The notes beneath the pieces were generated by a model. The model did no database searches. It saw only the letters and a list, made by a program, of their open reading frames with translations, and was not told the origin of the DNA. From Guillardia theta CCMP2712 (taxonomy: Eukaryota > Cryptophyceae > Pyrenomonadales > Geminigeraceae), in assembly GCF_000315625.1 (NCBI RefSeq), contig NW_005434615.1, positions 196,991 through 260,990 of the forward strand: a DNA stretch of 64,000 nt. Reading direction: 5' to 3'. The position numbers and the translations under genes were made by a program. Below, piece by piece: positions 45,991 through 56,863 of the stretch (position 1 is the first letter of the stretch; the number at the start of each line of letters is the position of its first letter).

Positions 45991-46415
45991 TAGAGGCGGT
46001 TGCAGCAGGCACAGGAGGAAAGTCGTCCAGTCCGCACATGAATGGAGGGGATCGGGACACCCAGCTGCACTGGATGGCGGCCAACGGAAAGGAGAACGAT
46101 CCCTTCGAAGACTGCATGGAAGTGAACGACCTCGAGTCCTTCAACCTCTCTACGAGCATGCTGTCGAGCAAGGTCGAGCTGATGGCTGCGGAGGAAGACA
46201 ACAAGACGCCTCCCCTTATCCCCCTCTCCCCTCCACTCCCTGCCGCCTCTACCAGGCACACGGGCAATGCTGCCGGCGGCTGGCGCTTTGTCGATCTGTC
46301 AACAACTCCAAGTTTGACCCCAGTAGTCCAGCATTCTTCGCCTCCTCCATCGGCGTCTCCTGTAGCTCCACTCATTTCTCTGGGGATCGAGGAAAGTGCG
46401 AATGGAGGAGGAGGA

Positions 46416-46449
<34 letters not shown>

Positions 46450-48110
46450 CGCCACCACCACCAGCATCACCAGCAGCAGCAGCATCACCACCACCAGCAG
46501 CAACAACAACAAGGGTAGGAGCACAAGATTTGTTGCTGAATACGGAGGATCATCTGTCGTCATTGCAACAAGTTCAACCGCTCGTTGACAGGAGCGAGAT
46601 GATCTTCGAGGAGGATTCGGGGCAGTCGCTGAACCTGTCGAGCAACGGGCATGGTGGCGACTGGCACTCGACGTCAAACTCGCCCCCCCAGGACAAGTTT
46701 TCCAAGGCCGCCTCCTCCTCACCGTCCTCTCCCCACCCTATTGGCGACCTGCCGAGGAACAACGATCCGGGATACCCCGGGAACCTGACGGAGGAGCAGC
46801 GGCAAGCATGCAGTTCCCTACTCAGCTTCATGGAGGTGGAGCTGAAGGGCGAGACAGGGAGGGAGCAGGGGAAGATCCTCCTGACGAGGATGGGAGGGAT
46901 GGAGGAAGTGTCATGCAAGCTGCTGCGGGCCAACGGCTGGAAGGTGGACAGGGCCAAGGTCATGTTCACCGACATCCTCGACTACCGCTCCTCTCACAAG
47001 CTGCACGAGCTCATCAAGAGCGTCATCGGCTCCCAGCTCGTCCTCGACCCCAACGACCCGGCATGGCGGCCAGCCATCTCCGACGCGGGGGTGAGGAAGG
47101 TGCTGGGGTTCGTCCCCTGCAGGAGGATCGGGTTCACCCTGACAGGTCAGCTGGTTGAGTACTGGGCGATCGCCAACCTCTTCCCAGCTGATCTCCAGAA
47201 GCACTGCATCCACGATGAGATACTGCGCTGGTGGCACTTCCACCTGGAGTCGGGCCTGCTGGGGTCGCTGCTGGGGGCGAGGCACTTCAACAGCGCGCTG
47301 AGGGGGTCGGTGGTGATCTTTGACCTGCTGGGGCTGAGCTCGCGACACATGAACACGCACGTGCTGCGGCTGCTGCACCAGCTCTTCGAGATCGGGCAAA
47401 AGAAGTATCCGGAGAGCCTAAGCAAGGTGTTTGTGCTGAACTCCCCCTCGCTCTTCTACGGGATCTGGAGGATCATCAAGCCCGTGCTCAACGAGAGGAC
47501 AAGGAACAAGATCGTCATCTGCTCCAAGGCCATGCACGACGACCTAGTCGGCATGCTCCCGCAGGAGGTGATGGAGCACATGGAGGCCTGCAAGAAGGAC
47601 AAGATGCAAGAGTTCAGCGACCCTCCTCCTCCTCCCGCTCGCTCAGGCCCTGAGGACATGGGAGGACCGTCAAGCTTCACTGGCGCAGTCAAGGCGAACG
47701 GCACGGAGGGGAAGGAGGAGGAGGATGTGTGCTCTGCTCAGTCCCTCCCTGTAGACCTGCATGGAGGTCCAAAGGCGAAGGTGGAAGGAGAGGAAAGGAG
47801 CGCACACAGCTGCACAGAGATCGAGCCTGCTGTCTCCCCTGCTGCTGCTCCCGTCATGCTGACAGCAAGTTCCCCGTCTCTTCGCGGCAGCAACTTGCTG
47901 CAGGCACTGACCTCGCAGGTGTCGCCCATAGTAGCTGAGGATATGAACTCCGCGAGCAAGTTACCGGCCGATAACGACGCCTCATTCCTGCACCAGGGAG
48001 TGAGGCGAGCTGAGAAAGGCCTTGGCTCACCTCCTGTCCAGCTGGACTTCGACTCTTCGAGCATCGCCAAGATGTTTGAAGAGCTCGACGAGTCAGCGAC
48101 GCGGCAGTGA
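43772..48110 (+). CDS. multipass membrane-Sec14 (CRAL-TRIO) fusion protein
   Basis: Exon 1 (MKNYFPWTASIAAFSASAAK ... ALWSVSLIVFVL) splices at GTGGGT/TTGCAG to AITTHYHLPLMWRIVDFHNR; a second intron (GAG|GTAGAG) leads to EDFELESLKSNDSKK. Hydrophobic spans: WSVSLIVFVLAITTHYHL; LTLHLFVHALLIVSAHVHGS with IYSQLVFLALFLRA; LVSISCGFAFELILLIATRL. A coiled coil follows (IREQVNMLNKQ). A phase-0 splice CAA|GTGAAG to TTGGCAG|GGTGGA joins it to the 1,015-codon final exon. That exon has low-complexity Ala, Ser and Pro tracts (45950-46520), then CRAL-TRIO-N (CKLLRANGWKVDRAKVMFTD) and the lipid-binding domain (VVIFDLLGLSSRHMNTHVLR, IGQKKYPESLSKVFVLNSPS, YGIWRIIKPVLNERTRNKIV). Stop 48108-48110. Sec14 domains transfer or sense phosphoinositides. 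The TM-Sec14 join is the part to verify; otherwise these are two adjacent genes. Confidence 0.65.
45953..45988. repeat. (GCA)n poly-Ala codon tract
   Basis: Uninterrupted CAG/GCA repeat encoding poly-Ala inside the Sec14 fusion; a second, mixed tract lies at 46410-46520. Confidence 0.85.
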
Positions 48111-48484
48111 ATGTAGAGAAGAATAAAACTGATTCCTTGTCGTGGTTGCGTGAGAGAGGAGGGGGAGGGGCATGGCCAGCGGGGGAGGGAGCAAGAACTA
48201 GGAAGAGAAAGCAGCAGCACCAGGAGGCCTCCGGGCTGGCCTCAGGGAGCCTGCAATATATGAAATGAAAGTTGTGTCGGGGCGCAGGTCGGGGCGGGGA
48301 GGGAGCAGGGAGGGGAGCAGGGCGGGAGGGGAGGGGAGTAGAAGGGGAAGTAGAAGAGTTCAGGAGCAGGAGGACGAGGAAAGTAACTTCAGGATAGGCA
48401 AGAGGACAGCGAGAGGGAGGAGGGGGGAAAGCGGGGGGGAGGCACAAGCGTGCAACGGCTGATGCTCCTTGGACTTCAGGTGGC
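48111..48484. other. spacer between Sec14 fusion and CLC gene
   Basis: AATAAA-like signal at 48120-48126 just after the Sec14 stop, then G/A-rich low-complexity DNA (48270-48440). No gene. Confidence 0.5.
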
Positions 48485-51084
48485 ATGCGATGGTTCGGGA
48501 AGCACCACGAGGACGCGGATGAGGAGGGAGAGGAGCTCGTGAACCTGCTGCAGACTGTAGAGGAGGCGCATAGCGGCAACCCCGAGCATGTGGCCGAGGA
48601 GGAGCAAGAGGCTCGAAACTTGCCCAGGAGGAGGGGGGACGACGAGCCAGCGAGGCATCAGGGCTTTCCTACCGTTGACTGGAATCACTACAGAAGTTTG
48701 GCAAGAGAGCATGAGCAGCGAGTCAAGCAGAGCATCCGAAGATGGTCGCCTCCTCTCAAGCATGCCTACCTCGCTTACGAGGCTGCTCAAAGTTGGATCG
48801 CACTGGGGCTGGTTGGAGTTCTGTGCGGAGGAATCGCTTCCATGCTTGACATCGGCACAGACTGGATGTCAGACCTCAAGTTCGGCATGTGTACTCGAGG
48901 CTTTTGGATCTCTCGATCGACTTGCTGTGTGGAGAGCAGAGAGAGCGAGGGGTGCGAGCACTGGAGGGCGTGGGGAGCAGGAGGGCTCCTCAACTTCCTC
49001 GCGTATTCGCTGATCGCATGCGGCATGGCGTGCCTCTCCGCCTTCATCTCCCGCCTCTCTCCCTTCTCCGCAGGCAGCGGCCTGTCTGAGATCAAAGTGG
49101 TCATGAGCGGGTTCGAAGTCCCAGGGCTGCTGGACGCCTGGACCCTCGTGACCAAGGCGGTTGCTCTCATGCTCGCTGTGGGCTCCGGCATGAGCGTAGG
49201 CAAGGAAGGGCCCTTCATCCACATTGCCATGATAGTCGCCAACGTCTCTGCCGTCTTGTTCTCCAAGTTCAGGAACAATGAGGGGAGGAGGCGAGAGCTG
49301 CTCTCGAGCGCGGCTGCGGCTGGGGTTGCAGTGGCGTTCGGAGCGCCGATAGGTGGAGTCTTGTTTAGGTGAGGAGGAGGAGGAGGTATGGAGGTATGGA
49401 AGGCTCTGAGAGACTCCCGTGGCAGCATGGAAGAGGTCTCCTCCTACTTCCCTGCCAAGACGCTCTGGCGATCGTTCTGGTGCGCCATCGTAGCCGTGCT
49501 GACGCTTCAACGATTGAATTTCTACGGGACAGAGAAGCTCGTAAGCATGTTCCCTTGCTCCGTGCTTACCTGATCTTGCTGCTCCTCGCGCTGCTGCTGC
49601 CGTCGCAGGTGATGTTCGAGGTTCAGTACCATCACAACTGGAAGTGGTTCGAGATGGGTCCCTTCCTCTTGCTCGGAGTGCTGGGAGGGCTGATCGGTTG
49701 GATCTTCAACACTTCACATCATGCGCTGCTGGAGCTGCGAAGATTGAGAGTGAGATGTGTAGATGATGTTTGTTATGAGTTGACTGTCTTGCTCAGGGTA
49801 TGCACAACTTCCCAATCAAGGAGACCCTGATTGTCAGCCTCGTAACGTCACTTATACACTATCAGGTTCAGTCACGGGACGTGCCTTTTTTTCTCTTTCC
49901 TAATGCTCTGGTTTTAGAGTTCCTTTCTGCGAACAAGCTCCACAGACATGCTGGGAGCTCTCTTTGCCGACTGCAATACGAGATTCCACCTGACTCAGTC
50001 TCTTTGTCAAGACTCAGCTGTCATCATTGCGGCAAGTCCTCCTGCTCTTGTCTAGCTTGACTCATCTCTCTCCACTACCAGGAGCTTCTCCTCTGCGCGC
50101 TCATCAAGATTCCGTACGTCCTACCACTGATCTCTCCTCAGTCCTCGCTCCTCCTGTTCCTCGTCCTGCTCCTCCTGCATGCTGATCCTCTCCTCTTCGC
50201 AGCCTTACGGTCTGGAGCTGCACGAGTCCTGTCCCCGGCGGCATTCTCATTCCCTCCTTGTGCATCGGCTCCCTGCTCGGTCGCGCTGTCGGACTCATCG
50301 TCGATGCGACGAGGAGGTGGGTAGGAGACTCCGGCATCTTCAGCGTCTGCAGGAAGACGACGAGCTGCATCACCCCGGGGGTCTACGCCATAGTGGGAGC
50401 TGCTTCCGTCCTTGCTGGTGTGACCCGCATCACCGTCTGTCTCGTCGTCATCATGCTCGAGATCACGGGAGGGCTCGAGTACGTCCTCCCCGTCATGGCT
50501 GCCGTCATGGTGAGCAAGTGGACGGGTGACGCGCTGGGGAGGAGGACGGTGTACGAGAACGTGATCGAAGAGAAAGGGTATCCTTTCCTGGACAACAAGC
50601 ACGATCCTATCAAGAACTTGGGGGCAGCAGACAAGCTGGTCGGGGAAGAGGACAAGCTTCGTTTCCTCTCCCTCGTCAGCACCACCGCTAGAGATATTCG
50701 TGAGACCCTCGCCTCCTGTGCTTATCGAGGGTTCCCCGTCGTCCACAGCGAGGAGGAGATGACAGTCGCTGGGTACATCACACGCGAGAGCCTCGAGGTC
50801 CCGTTCGCTCCTGACGTCAAGTCACTGACCCGAGGCTGCAGGAGATCTTTCAGGAGGGTGACGATGACATCTCCCAGTCTCTTGTCAGGAAGATGGCGAC
50901 TCGCGTGATCCAGGTGGACGCAGCTGCCCCTCTTGACTTCGTCCAGGATCTCTTCCTGACCATGGGGCTACGATACGTCCTCGTCGTGAGGAAGTCAAAG
51001 CTGGTGGGGATCATCAAGAAGAAGGATCTGATACGCCACATCCACAGCTCACACAAGGGTGACACGTCACACGTTGTACATTAA
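48485..51084 (+). CDS. CLC-family chloride channel/H+ antiporter
   Basis: Long first exon (48485-49369): acidic N-terminus, WNHYRSLAREHEQRVKQSIR, ALGLVGVLCGGIASMLDIGT, AGSGLSEIKVVMSGFEVPGL (Cl- loop; the GSG-x-S-E form as in fungal Gef1), LAVGSGMSVGKEGPFIHIAM (gating Glu of GKEGP), and AAAAGVAVAFGAPIGGVLF. Splice AG|GTGAGG to GGCAG|CATGG gives S-MEEVSSYFPAKTLWRSFWCA, where EE holds the internal proton-glutamate position of CLC-5/7-like exchangers. Further exons: MFEVQYHHNWKWFEMGPFLL, LGVLGGLIGWIFN, GMHNFPIKETLIVSLVTSL, VPGGILIPSLCIGSLLGRAV, TPGVYAIVGAASVLAGVTRI, TVCLVVIMLEITGGL. The C-terminus has two CBS motifs (RGFPVVHS; LGRYVLVV-like LRYVLVVRKSKLVGIIKKKD), stop 51082-51084. Likely an endomembrane 2Cl-/H+ exchanger. 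Confidence 0.9.
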
Positions 51085-51131
51085 AACTTGACATCCACTA
51101 CATGTCCTCATGCTATCAGAGCATGTTATCT

Positions 51132-51884
51132 TCACTCTCTCCTCATCTTCTTGCTCGGAACGCTCCTGGGCGCTGTCTTTGGCGCCTCCTTCCTTTTTAC
51201 TTCTGGCGTTTTTGATTTACCTTGCGTTGCCGATCCTTTAGTGCTCGTTGGCTCGGAACTTCCATTATTCTTCTTGCCTGCCTTGTTGCTGGTCATTGTC
51301 TTTTCGCTCGTTTTGCCAACTGTTCTCCCGCCGTTTCTGTCCTTGTCATCTTCATCCTTCTTCTCACTCCTTGCTTCTCCTTTACTCACATGCGCTTTCT
51401 TGCCTGTTGACTTCTCGCCCTTTCCATCCTTCTCAGCCTGAGGCGTTTGAGGGTTTTGCTGCTTGTTTTCTCTGTCCTTCTTTAGGGGATATTTGTGCTG
51501 ACCCCATACGTGACCTTTCTTCTCGCGCTCCTCCTTCTTCCTGGCAAGACGTCGTTCCTTTTTCCGCTGGTTCTTCTCCTTCAGGTGGGCTATGGCCTCA
51601 GGTGTCCTCGAAGCTTTCTTTTCGTTGAGCTCATGCTGTCTAGTCTTCTTCAGGTGCTTCTTGCTTGCAAGGTGTACGTTCAGTTGCTCCTCGTCCTTCA
51701 ACGTTCGGTTGCAGAGAGTACATGTAATCGGAAACTTGGTGGTAGAATCGCCGGGCTCTGCATCCTCATCCCCTTCATCATCACTATCTTCTTTTCCGTT
51801 CTCGTCAGAGTCAGATGATCCCTGCTGTTTCCCCTGTTTGGAAGTTCCAACTTTGGCCTTCTTTCCTTTCTGCGATTTAATGTT

Positions 51885-51941
<57 letters not shown>

Positions 51942-52079
51942 ATCATCGTTGTCCTCCTCCTCCTCCTCATCCTCATCCTCCTCCTCTGACAATTCCTCCT
52001 CTTCTGACTCTGACGTGTCGCCAAGCTCATCCGCCAGCGCACCCTTGGACAGCTTCTTGGCATTGCGATACATCGACAT
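51132..52079 (-). CDS. nucleolar-style C2H2 zinc-finger protein with acidic and Lys-rich regions
   Basis: Single exon, 315 residues: MSMYRNAKKLSKGALADELG, a long Glu/Asp run (encoded by a (GTCCTC)n tract on the opposite strand at about 51885-51945), then one U1/JAZ-type C2H2 finger, ITCTLCNRTLKDEEQLNVHL-ASKKH, followed by TPEAIAHLKEKNQRKKERRL and a Lys/Ser/Thr-rich basic tail ending SVPSKKMRRE. The single long-linker finger suggests dsRNA or ribosomal RNA binding; the layout is typical of nucleolar ribosome-biogenesis factors. No closer family call is justified. Its stop is 47 bp from the convergent CLC stop. Confidence 0.8.
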
Positions 52080-53555
52080 GGTCGCACGTGCCCTTTCGGG
52101 ACTCTTCCCCGCTCAGGCCCATTTGACTCGAAGTGACTCGACTCAGCAGTCGACTCAGTGAATCTCAGTGTCCGGAACTCGCCGGCAGCGCCTGAACGCC
52201 GAGGGGCCCGCCTCGACTGAGCGGGCCCTCAGTCCGGGGCGGGTGCCGACTGCACCCCCGGGGGAAGAGGTTTCGATCCGATCGGGCGCCACAGACTCTC
52301 TTCATTTGTTTACTCAAAATTAAGTTAAAAATCAGTACGTGGACGATCAGTTCAGTAGGTTGCGAGCCTCCGTATCATCCGATCGTACCGGCCAGTAGAT
52401 TTTATTTTTTACCCCGGGGCTTATCGAACCCACCCCCCACCCCCCACCACCCCCAGGCTAAGTTTCAAGTTTATAACGGCTATTTCTCTGCTACCGGCGA
52501 GCCTCTGATGACCCTACCCTCACGTGAACGAGATTTAGCACGGTACCGTGTAAAAACGTGATGAAGGACCCGGTACTTCTCCTTTTCCCACACACTCTCA
52601 AAGCCTGTAACTGCTGAACGTGTTGGGATGTTTGGGGGACTGGACTACTGACCTACAACTGAGTAGGGGTGTTTACATACCCCACCCACCCTCATGTGAT
52701 GGAAGTAATCCGTTATGTCAACAGGGGTAGTCTTGTGGGTGCGGCATCGAGCCTCAGCGGCTGGAGGGATCGATCCCGTGAGGGAACTGGTGGGGTAGCG
52801 GTCAAGTAGACAATGCAAACTTGGATGGACCAGATGACATACCGATAATCATTTAGTACCTTACTTAAAGACTGTCACACCCACACCATCATGTTCCACA
52901 CTCTGAGGCTCCAACCACCCACCCTCTGTAAATCATCCTGGATCCTACCCACTTCGCTCTCGGTAGGCTTTAACCCCACCCCACCCTTACTATCTTCTCG
53001 CCTCACTCACCGACACTACTGTTAGGCACTACCCCATCCTACCCCACCCCTCATGAGGTCTCTATCCTGGGGTTACATATGAAAATGGACTCGGTATGAC
53101 AGGGTAGCACCAGCCCCCGATTCTCTCTCTACTACCCCTGACGGGCGACCCCAGAGGTCCCCTCGGTCCCCTCTGAGTTCCCCATCATGCCGTACCCCAC
53201 CCCCATCCAGTGTCGTCATTCAATGCTGACTCCTCTATTGTCCCACCCCAGGCGTGCACCCGAACACACGTCCATACCACCCCATGGTCAACCCACCCCT
53301 ACCCCTAGAATGTCTGAAGTCCAGTAACAAATCCGTTTGCCGCGACTGATCAGCGCGGCCCTACACTACCCCCCTTGCACCCCCTACCCCACCCCGTCCA
53401 GTCTATCGCGTACCAGTTACATTTCTCCTCTTTTCTCAACCCCACCCCCATATGAAAATGTCTACCCCCAATCTGACTGCCAACTCCACCCCACCCCCAA
53501 CCCCCCACCCCTTCATTCTCCCCCTCTCAGCGCTAAAATCGCATCCCTGTGAAGC
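52080..53555. repeat. composite element E: GACTC cluster, GC palindrome and C-run island
   Basis: 52113-52160 has several GACTC words; 52165-52270 is GC-rich with a hairpin (GAGGGGCCCGC ... GCGGGCCCTC, 52201-52231); 52420-53540 is crowded with C-runs such as CACCCCACCC, CTACCCCATCC, CCCCTACCCC and occasional GGGGTAG. No gene is supported; the frame at 53337-53552 is Pro/Ser low complexity. Same order of parts as element D. Confidence 0.55.
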
Positions 53556-54061
53556 ATGCAGCAGCCATACTCTTACCCCGACATGTCCGCCTTCCAGCCC
53601 TCCGTCCTCCCCGGCCAGTTCCCTAGCTTTGCTCAGGCTCCTATCCAGGGAACTCCTATTGCTCAGTTCCCTATCCAGGGCGCTCCTGTGGCCTCGTTCG
53701 CTCAGGGAGCTCCTGTTGCTTCCTACCCCCAGGTTCTTCCTTCCTATGGCGTTCCTACCATCGATGCCTCTAGCTACTTGAGCGCTCCATTCAACCAGCC
53801 AATGGCTGCTACAACTCCCATGCTCCCTTTTGTTCAGAGTGCCAACGGACAGCCTGAATTCTACTTGGATCCTAACCAGGTCTCGAGCGGATACATCGCC
53901 GAGCACAATGCGATCATCATGCCCAAGGGATTTATGACCAAGGTACTATATATGTCTGCTTCACCGGAGCTCTTTCTGAAATGTTGTGATCTCTGCAGGA
54001 TGAGTACGCCAAGAGAAGAGCTCAGCAGGAGGCTGCCGCTAGGGCTGCCGCCAAGGCCTAA
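53556..54061 (+). CDS. small Pro/Gln/Ala-rich repeat protein, family not recognised
   Basis: The ATG at 53556 gives MQQPYSYPDMSAFQPSVLPG, then imperfect repeats of about 9-11 residues (FAQAPIQGTPIAQ, FPIQGAPVAS, FAQGAPVASYPQ), a middle region with PTIDASSYLSAPFNQPMAAT, then FYLDPNQVSSGYIAEHNAII-MPKGFMTK. A short intron (GTACTA...CTGCAG, about 53943-53999) joins DEYAKRRAQQEAAARAAAKA and TAA 54059-54061. About 156 residues. The very regular codon use and clean poly(A)-type 3' flank suggest an expressed gene. A structural or pellicle role is only a guess. Confidence 0.65.
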
Positions 54062-54371
54062 AGGACCCAGCGGGATCCTGTTGCTTGCCCGTTGCCGCTC
54101 TCCAAATTTTTTAGTTTAGGCAAAAGAAACAAGTGGAAGTAGTCGTCTGCTTGATGGCGTGATATTGTCGTGATTTGATTGTTCGCTATCGTTGTACGTT
54201 CTTCGATGATGCTGAATCATCAGGTTTGATTTAATCACGAATCGTAATCATCTTTGAAATGAATAAAGCAATATATAATTCCCCTCCTCTTGCTACTGTC
54301 TTCATGGCAATGTCACTCTTGACGTTTACTTTCTCAACAATGAAAAAATGCTAATCTGGTGACTGTCCACG
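54062..54371. other. convergent 3' spacer with AATAAA
   Basis: GAATAAAGC at about 54259-54267 is a likely polyadenylation signal for the preceding + strand gene; a CATCATCAGG-type imperfect palindrome lies at 54205-54230. Nothing else seen. Confidence 0.5.
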
Positions 54372-56455
54372 TCAACTCCCGTTGGTCGTCATTTTGCTCA
54401 GGGCAGTGGATGCAGCTTGTCGCCTGCAAGAAGGAGAAATTGGACCTCAGTGTATTCGTAGAAGCAGGAGGGTGTCAACCATCACCTCGCAGCAGCTTTG
54501 CTCCTTGCTTGCCCCACTCCCAACAAATTTCCTCCTGACATGAAGACTCCGACCACGAACTGCATGTCAGCAGCTGAAAAGAGCAGTAAGTACGTAAGAG
54601 GAATGATCAATGGTCATCACTGTTATTGTTTTGGGAGATCTCCTTGAGCACTTTATACTCAGGCTCCTCCTGGAATCTCTTCTGCATCACTTTCTGCAGC
54701 TCTGAGATTGGATCCCAGTCCTTTCCATGCTTCTCTTTCCAACTTGGAGAATCTGAGAGACAATCAGAGCAATTACTGCCAAGTCCTGACTTTGAATGGC
54801 AAACGTTGATACCGAGTATATACTCCAAGTTGGGGACTACATCCTTATGCACAAACTCCATCGCGGCGTCAACTCCTTTGTCTGGCACTTCTTCCTCACC
54901 CTCGTTCACCATCTCACAAGATCTCACCTAATGCCACAACCGCGACAAGAGCTTCAGCACAATTGGCTGAAAACTGCAGAGGAATAATTCAGGAAGTTTC
55001 ATCCTCGTCAGCAACAACAAACCTGATACAAAGCTTTGTTCCAGCGGGCAGCCTGAATGAAAATTCAAAGACAGTGTCAGGTTGACATTCTGTAAAGTGG
55101 CAAAAATATAACCACGGGAGCTTCCAATTCTTGCCTGTCTCTCCGTTCTCTGATCATCAGCATTTCGGAGTGGGCAAACAGCAAGACTGGAGAAATCTTC
55201 CAGATATCTGTCGCCATAATTCCCAAGAGCTGAAAGAGTGAACGTGAATTGTGCTCAGCAGGGTCATGTCTTCTTCACCTCGTTGTTCTCGAGCATACTA
55301 CGACGAATACTAGTGTCTTTCAGCTTCCCTTCTGGTGACTTGAAAACAAAGTCACCTCTGGTAAGCGGGAAAGCTATCGTCCTAACCTCTTTCATTATGC
55401 CGTAGCTGATTGACATCTTTAGGATCGCATCTCCCAAGAATTCAAGGCCTGGACATTCACATGAAATCAAAAGCTCAAAATTCATACGAAATGATCAACA
55501 CGATGATGCACCAACCTCCGTTTCCTTGGTGTATGAGGGGAGAATCCATGAACAATGCATCTGAGATCCGCTCTCGATCAACACGGACACTATCAATGTC
55601 TCGCAGTTTGCGAACACGACCAGTTCCCCTGAGATCAAGGGTGTCAATGATCGTCAGCAGATTACATCATGCATGACATTGTGTGAAAAGTATCTACCTT
55701 TTCAACCATGAAACGTGCATGAATGCAATCAAAAGCAGCAATTTGCGATCGATGGTAATGTCCGAATTTTTAAAGATCCTTGAGAAAGAGAAACTTTCAG
55801 ACGCGAAGAGTGAAGCCGAACAAGAGAAACCTTTTCTCTACACTCATCAAATTTTGCATGTAATCCTTGGGAAGGGGACATATTCTCAACGCTGTCTCCA
55901 ACTTTCCAAGACAAAAAAAAGACAAAAAAAAGATCGGTTCAGCACTGACAAAAAGAACACCATTGCGCTCACATTGTCCAATGCATTGTCCTTCAGACAC
56001 CAGCTGTCAAAGGTATTTTCGACCCTTGAAACTACTATCAGTTTCATGTCAACGTCAGCATTGCATTACCCATTGCGCTTCCCTTCCATGCATCGTTTCC
56101 TCTGCCTTGCAATCTCTTGCTGTGTCATGAAATCATTACACAAACATAGAGAACGAGAGCACAGTGAGGAAGAAGACAACAACCACAAGAAGCTTTTACC
56201 CCCCTCTCATTACCTGCAACATCTCGCAAGAGACAATTGACGGCCACTTGAACTCATGGTCAGGCCATCTGTGCTGCAAGTGAGTCTTTGGGTGTATCAT
56301 CTCCCTCCCCTTACTGTGCAATCGAAGGGAAGCTTGCCATGCTCCTGCAGACAGGCATGATCAAGCTGCTCCCCCTCTCTTCTCCGGCCCTCCACAGCTT
56401 CCTCGCCATCGTCGCCCTCAGCGTCCCTCGCAAGGCGAAGCATGCCATTGCTCAT
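54372..56455 (-). CDS. RNase III domain plus dsRBD protein (Dicer-like IIIb type), many exons
   Basis: The start ATG 56455 gives MSNGMLRLARDAEGDDGEEA ... GKLPFDCT, then HRWPDHEFKWPSIVSCEMLQ and unassigned exons. The RNase III domain: VRVDRERISDALFMDSPL, HQGNG-GLEFLGDAILKMSISYG-IMK (E and D of the first acidic pair present), SPEGKLKDTSIRRSMLENNE, LLGIMATDIWKISPVLLFAH, RLPAGTKLCIRF, FSANCAEALVAVVAL (second acidic pair reads N-x-x-E instead of D-x-x-E), then GVDAAMEFVHKDVVPNLEYI. The dsRBD follows: DPISELQKVMQKRFQEEPEY, then T-ADMQFVVGVFMSGGNLLG, VGQARSKAAAR, RQAASTALSKM, ending TNGS with TGA 54374-54372. Splice phases for the domain exons are consistent. It could process rRNA or small RNAs, or be an mL44-like structural RNase III; only one RNase III domain was found. 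Confidence 0.75.
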
Positions 56456-56863
56456 GCAAAGAAGATGCACTACTATCTAGCTGTTTAACCCGGTGCAGCC
56501 TGCAGTGGGTGCCGGCCGGGCCGCAGCGGCCCCGGCCGCCTCAGAGTGAGGAAGACGAATAACGGACTTCATAAACAATAGTCAAATACCATAACGGTAA
56601 ATAACGGATGTAACGGGCGCACTGAGAGTAATATGATGCCCTCCGACCAAGAGGCGTCGCACCAGTCATGGCGTGTCCGATGAGTCCCTTGGTAGAGGAT
56701 CGGCGGCGATGAGGTGGAACCTGAGGAAGCAGGAGGCCTCGTAGCCTTCTAGAGGATGCACCCAACGTCGTTGAAGCTCAGAGCAGTACCCAGAGACTGT
56801 TGCAAGTCAACAGTCTGACCAGGTCGACAAACGAAAGGTTAGAAATTGTCAAAGGACGGGGAG
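56456..56863. other. divergent spacer with GC-rich box
   Basis: 56495-56540 is a GC-rich palindromic segment (GCCGGCCGGGCCGCAGCGGC) followed by CTCAGAGTGAGG, similar in flavour to the boxes at 14085 and 35815; the rest, including ATAACGG repeats at 56565-56605, holds no recognised gene. Confidence 0.5.

Noticed and set aside
45776-46375. Minus-strand and alternative-frame Ser/Ala-rich ORFs over the Sec14 gene
   Set aside because: Shadows of GCA/CAG repeats within the 1,015-codon exon that ends in a clear CRAL-TRIO domain.
48869-49510. 213-codon minus-strand frames across the CLC gene
   Set aside because: Antisense to conserved CLC coding sequence with GKEGP and GSG motifs on the plus strand.
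51592-52161. 189-codon plus-strand Ser-rich frame
   Set aside because: Antisense shadow of the acidic region of the zinc-finger protein, which has a real domain on the minus strand.
52735-52810. Possible tRNA-like or SINE head (GGTGGGGTAGCGGTCAAGTAG with nearby GATCGATCCC)
   Set aside because: A-box-like and B-box-like words are in the wrong order and spacing, and no cloverleaf could be drawn.
53337-53552. Pro-rich plus-strand frame upstream of the 53556 gene
   Set aside because: Composition follows the C-run island; no splice or motif links it to the downstream gene.
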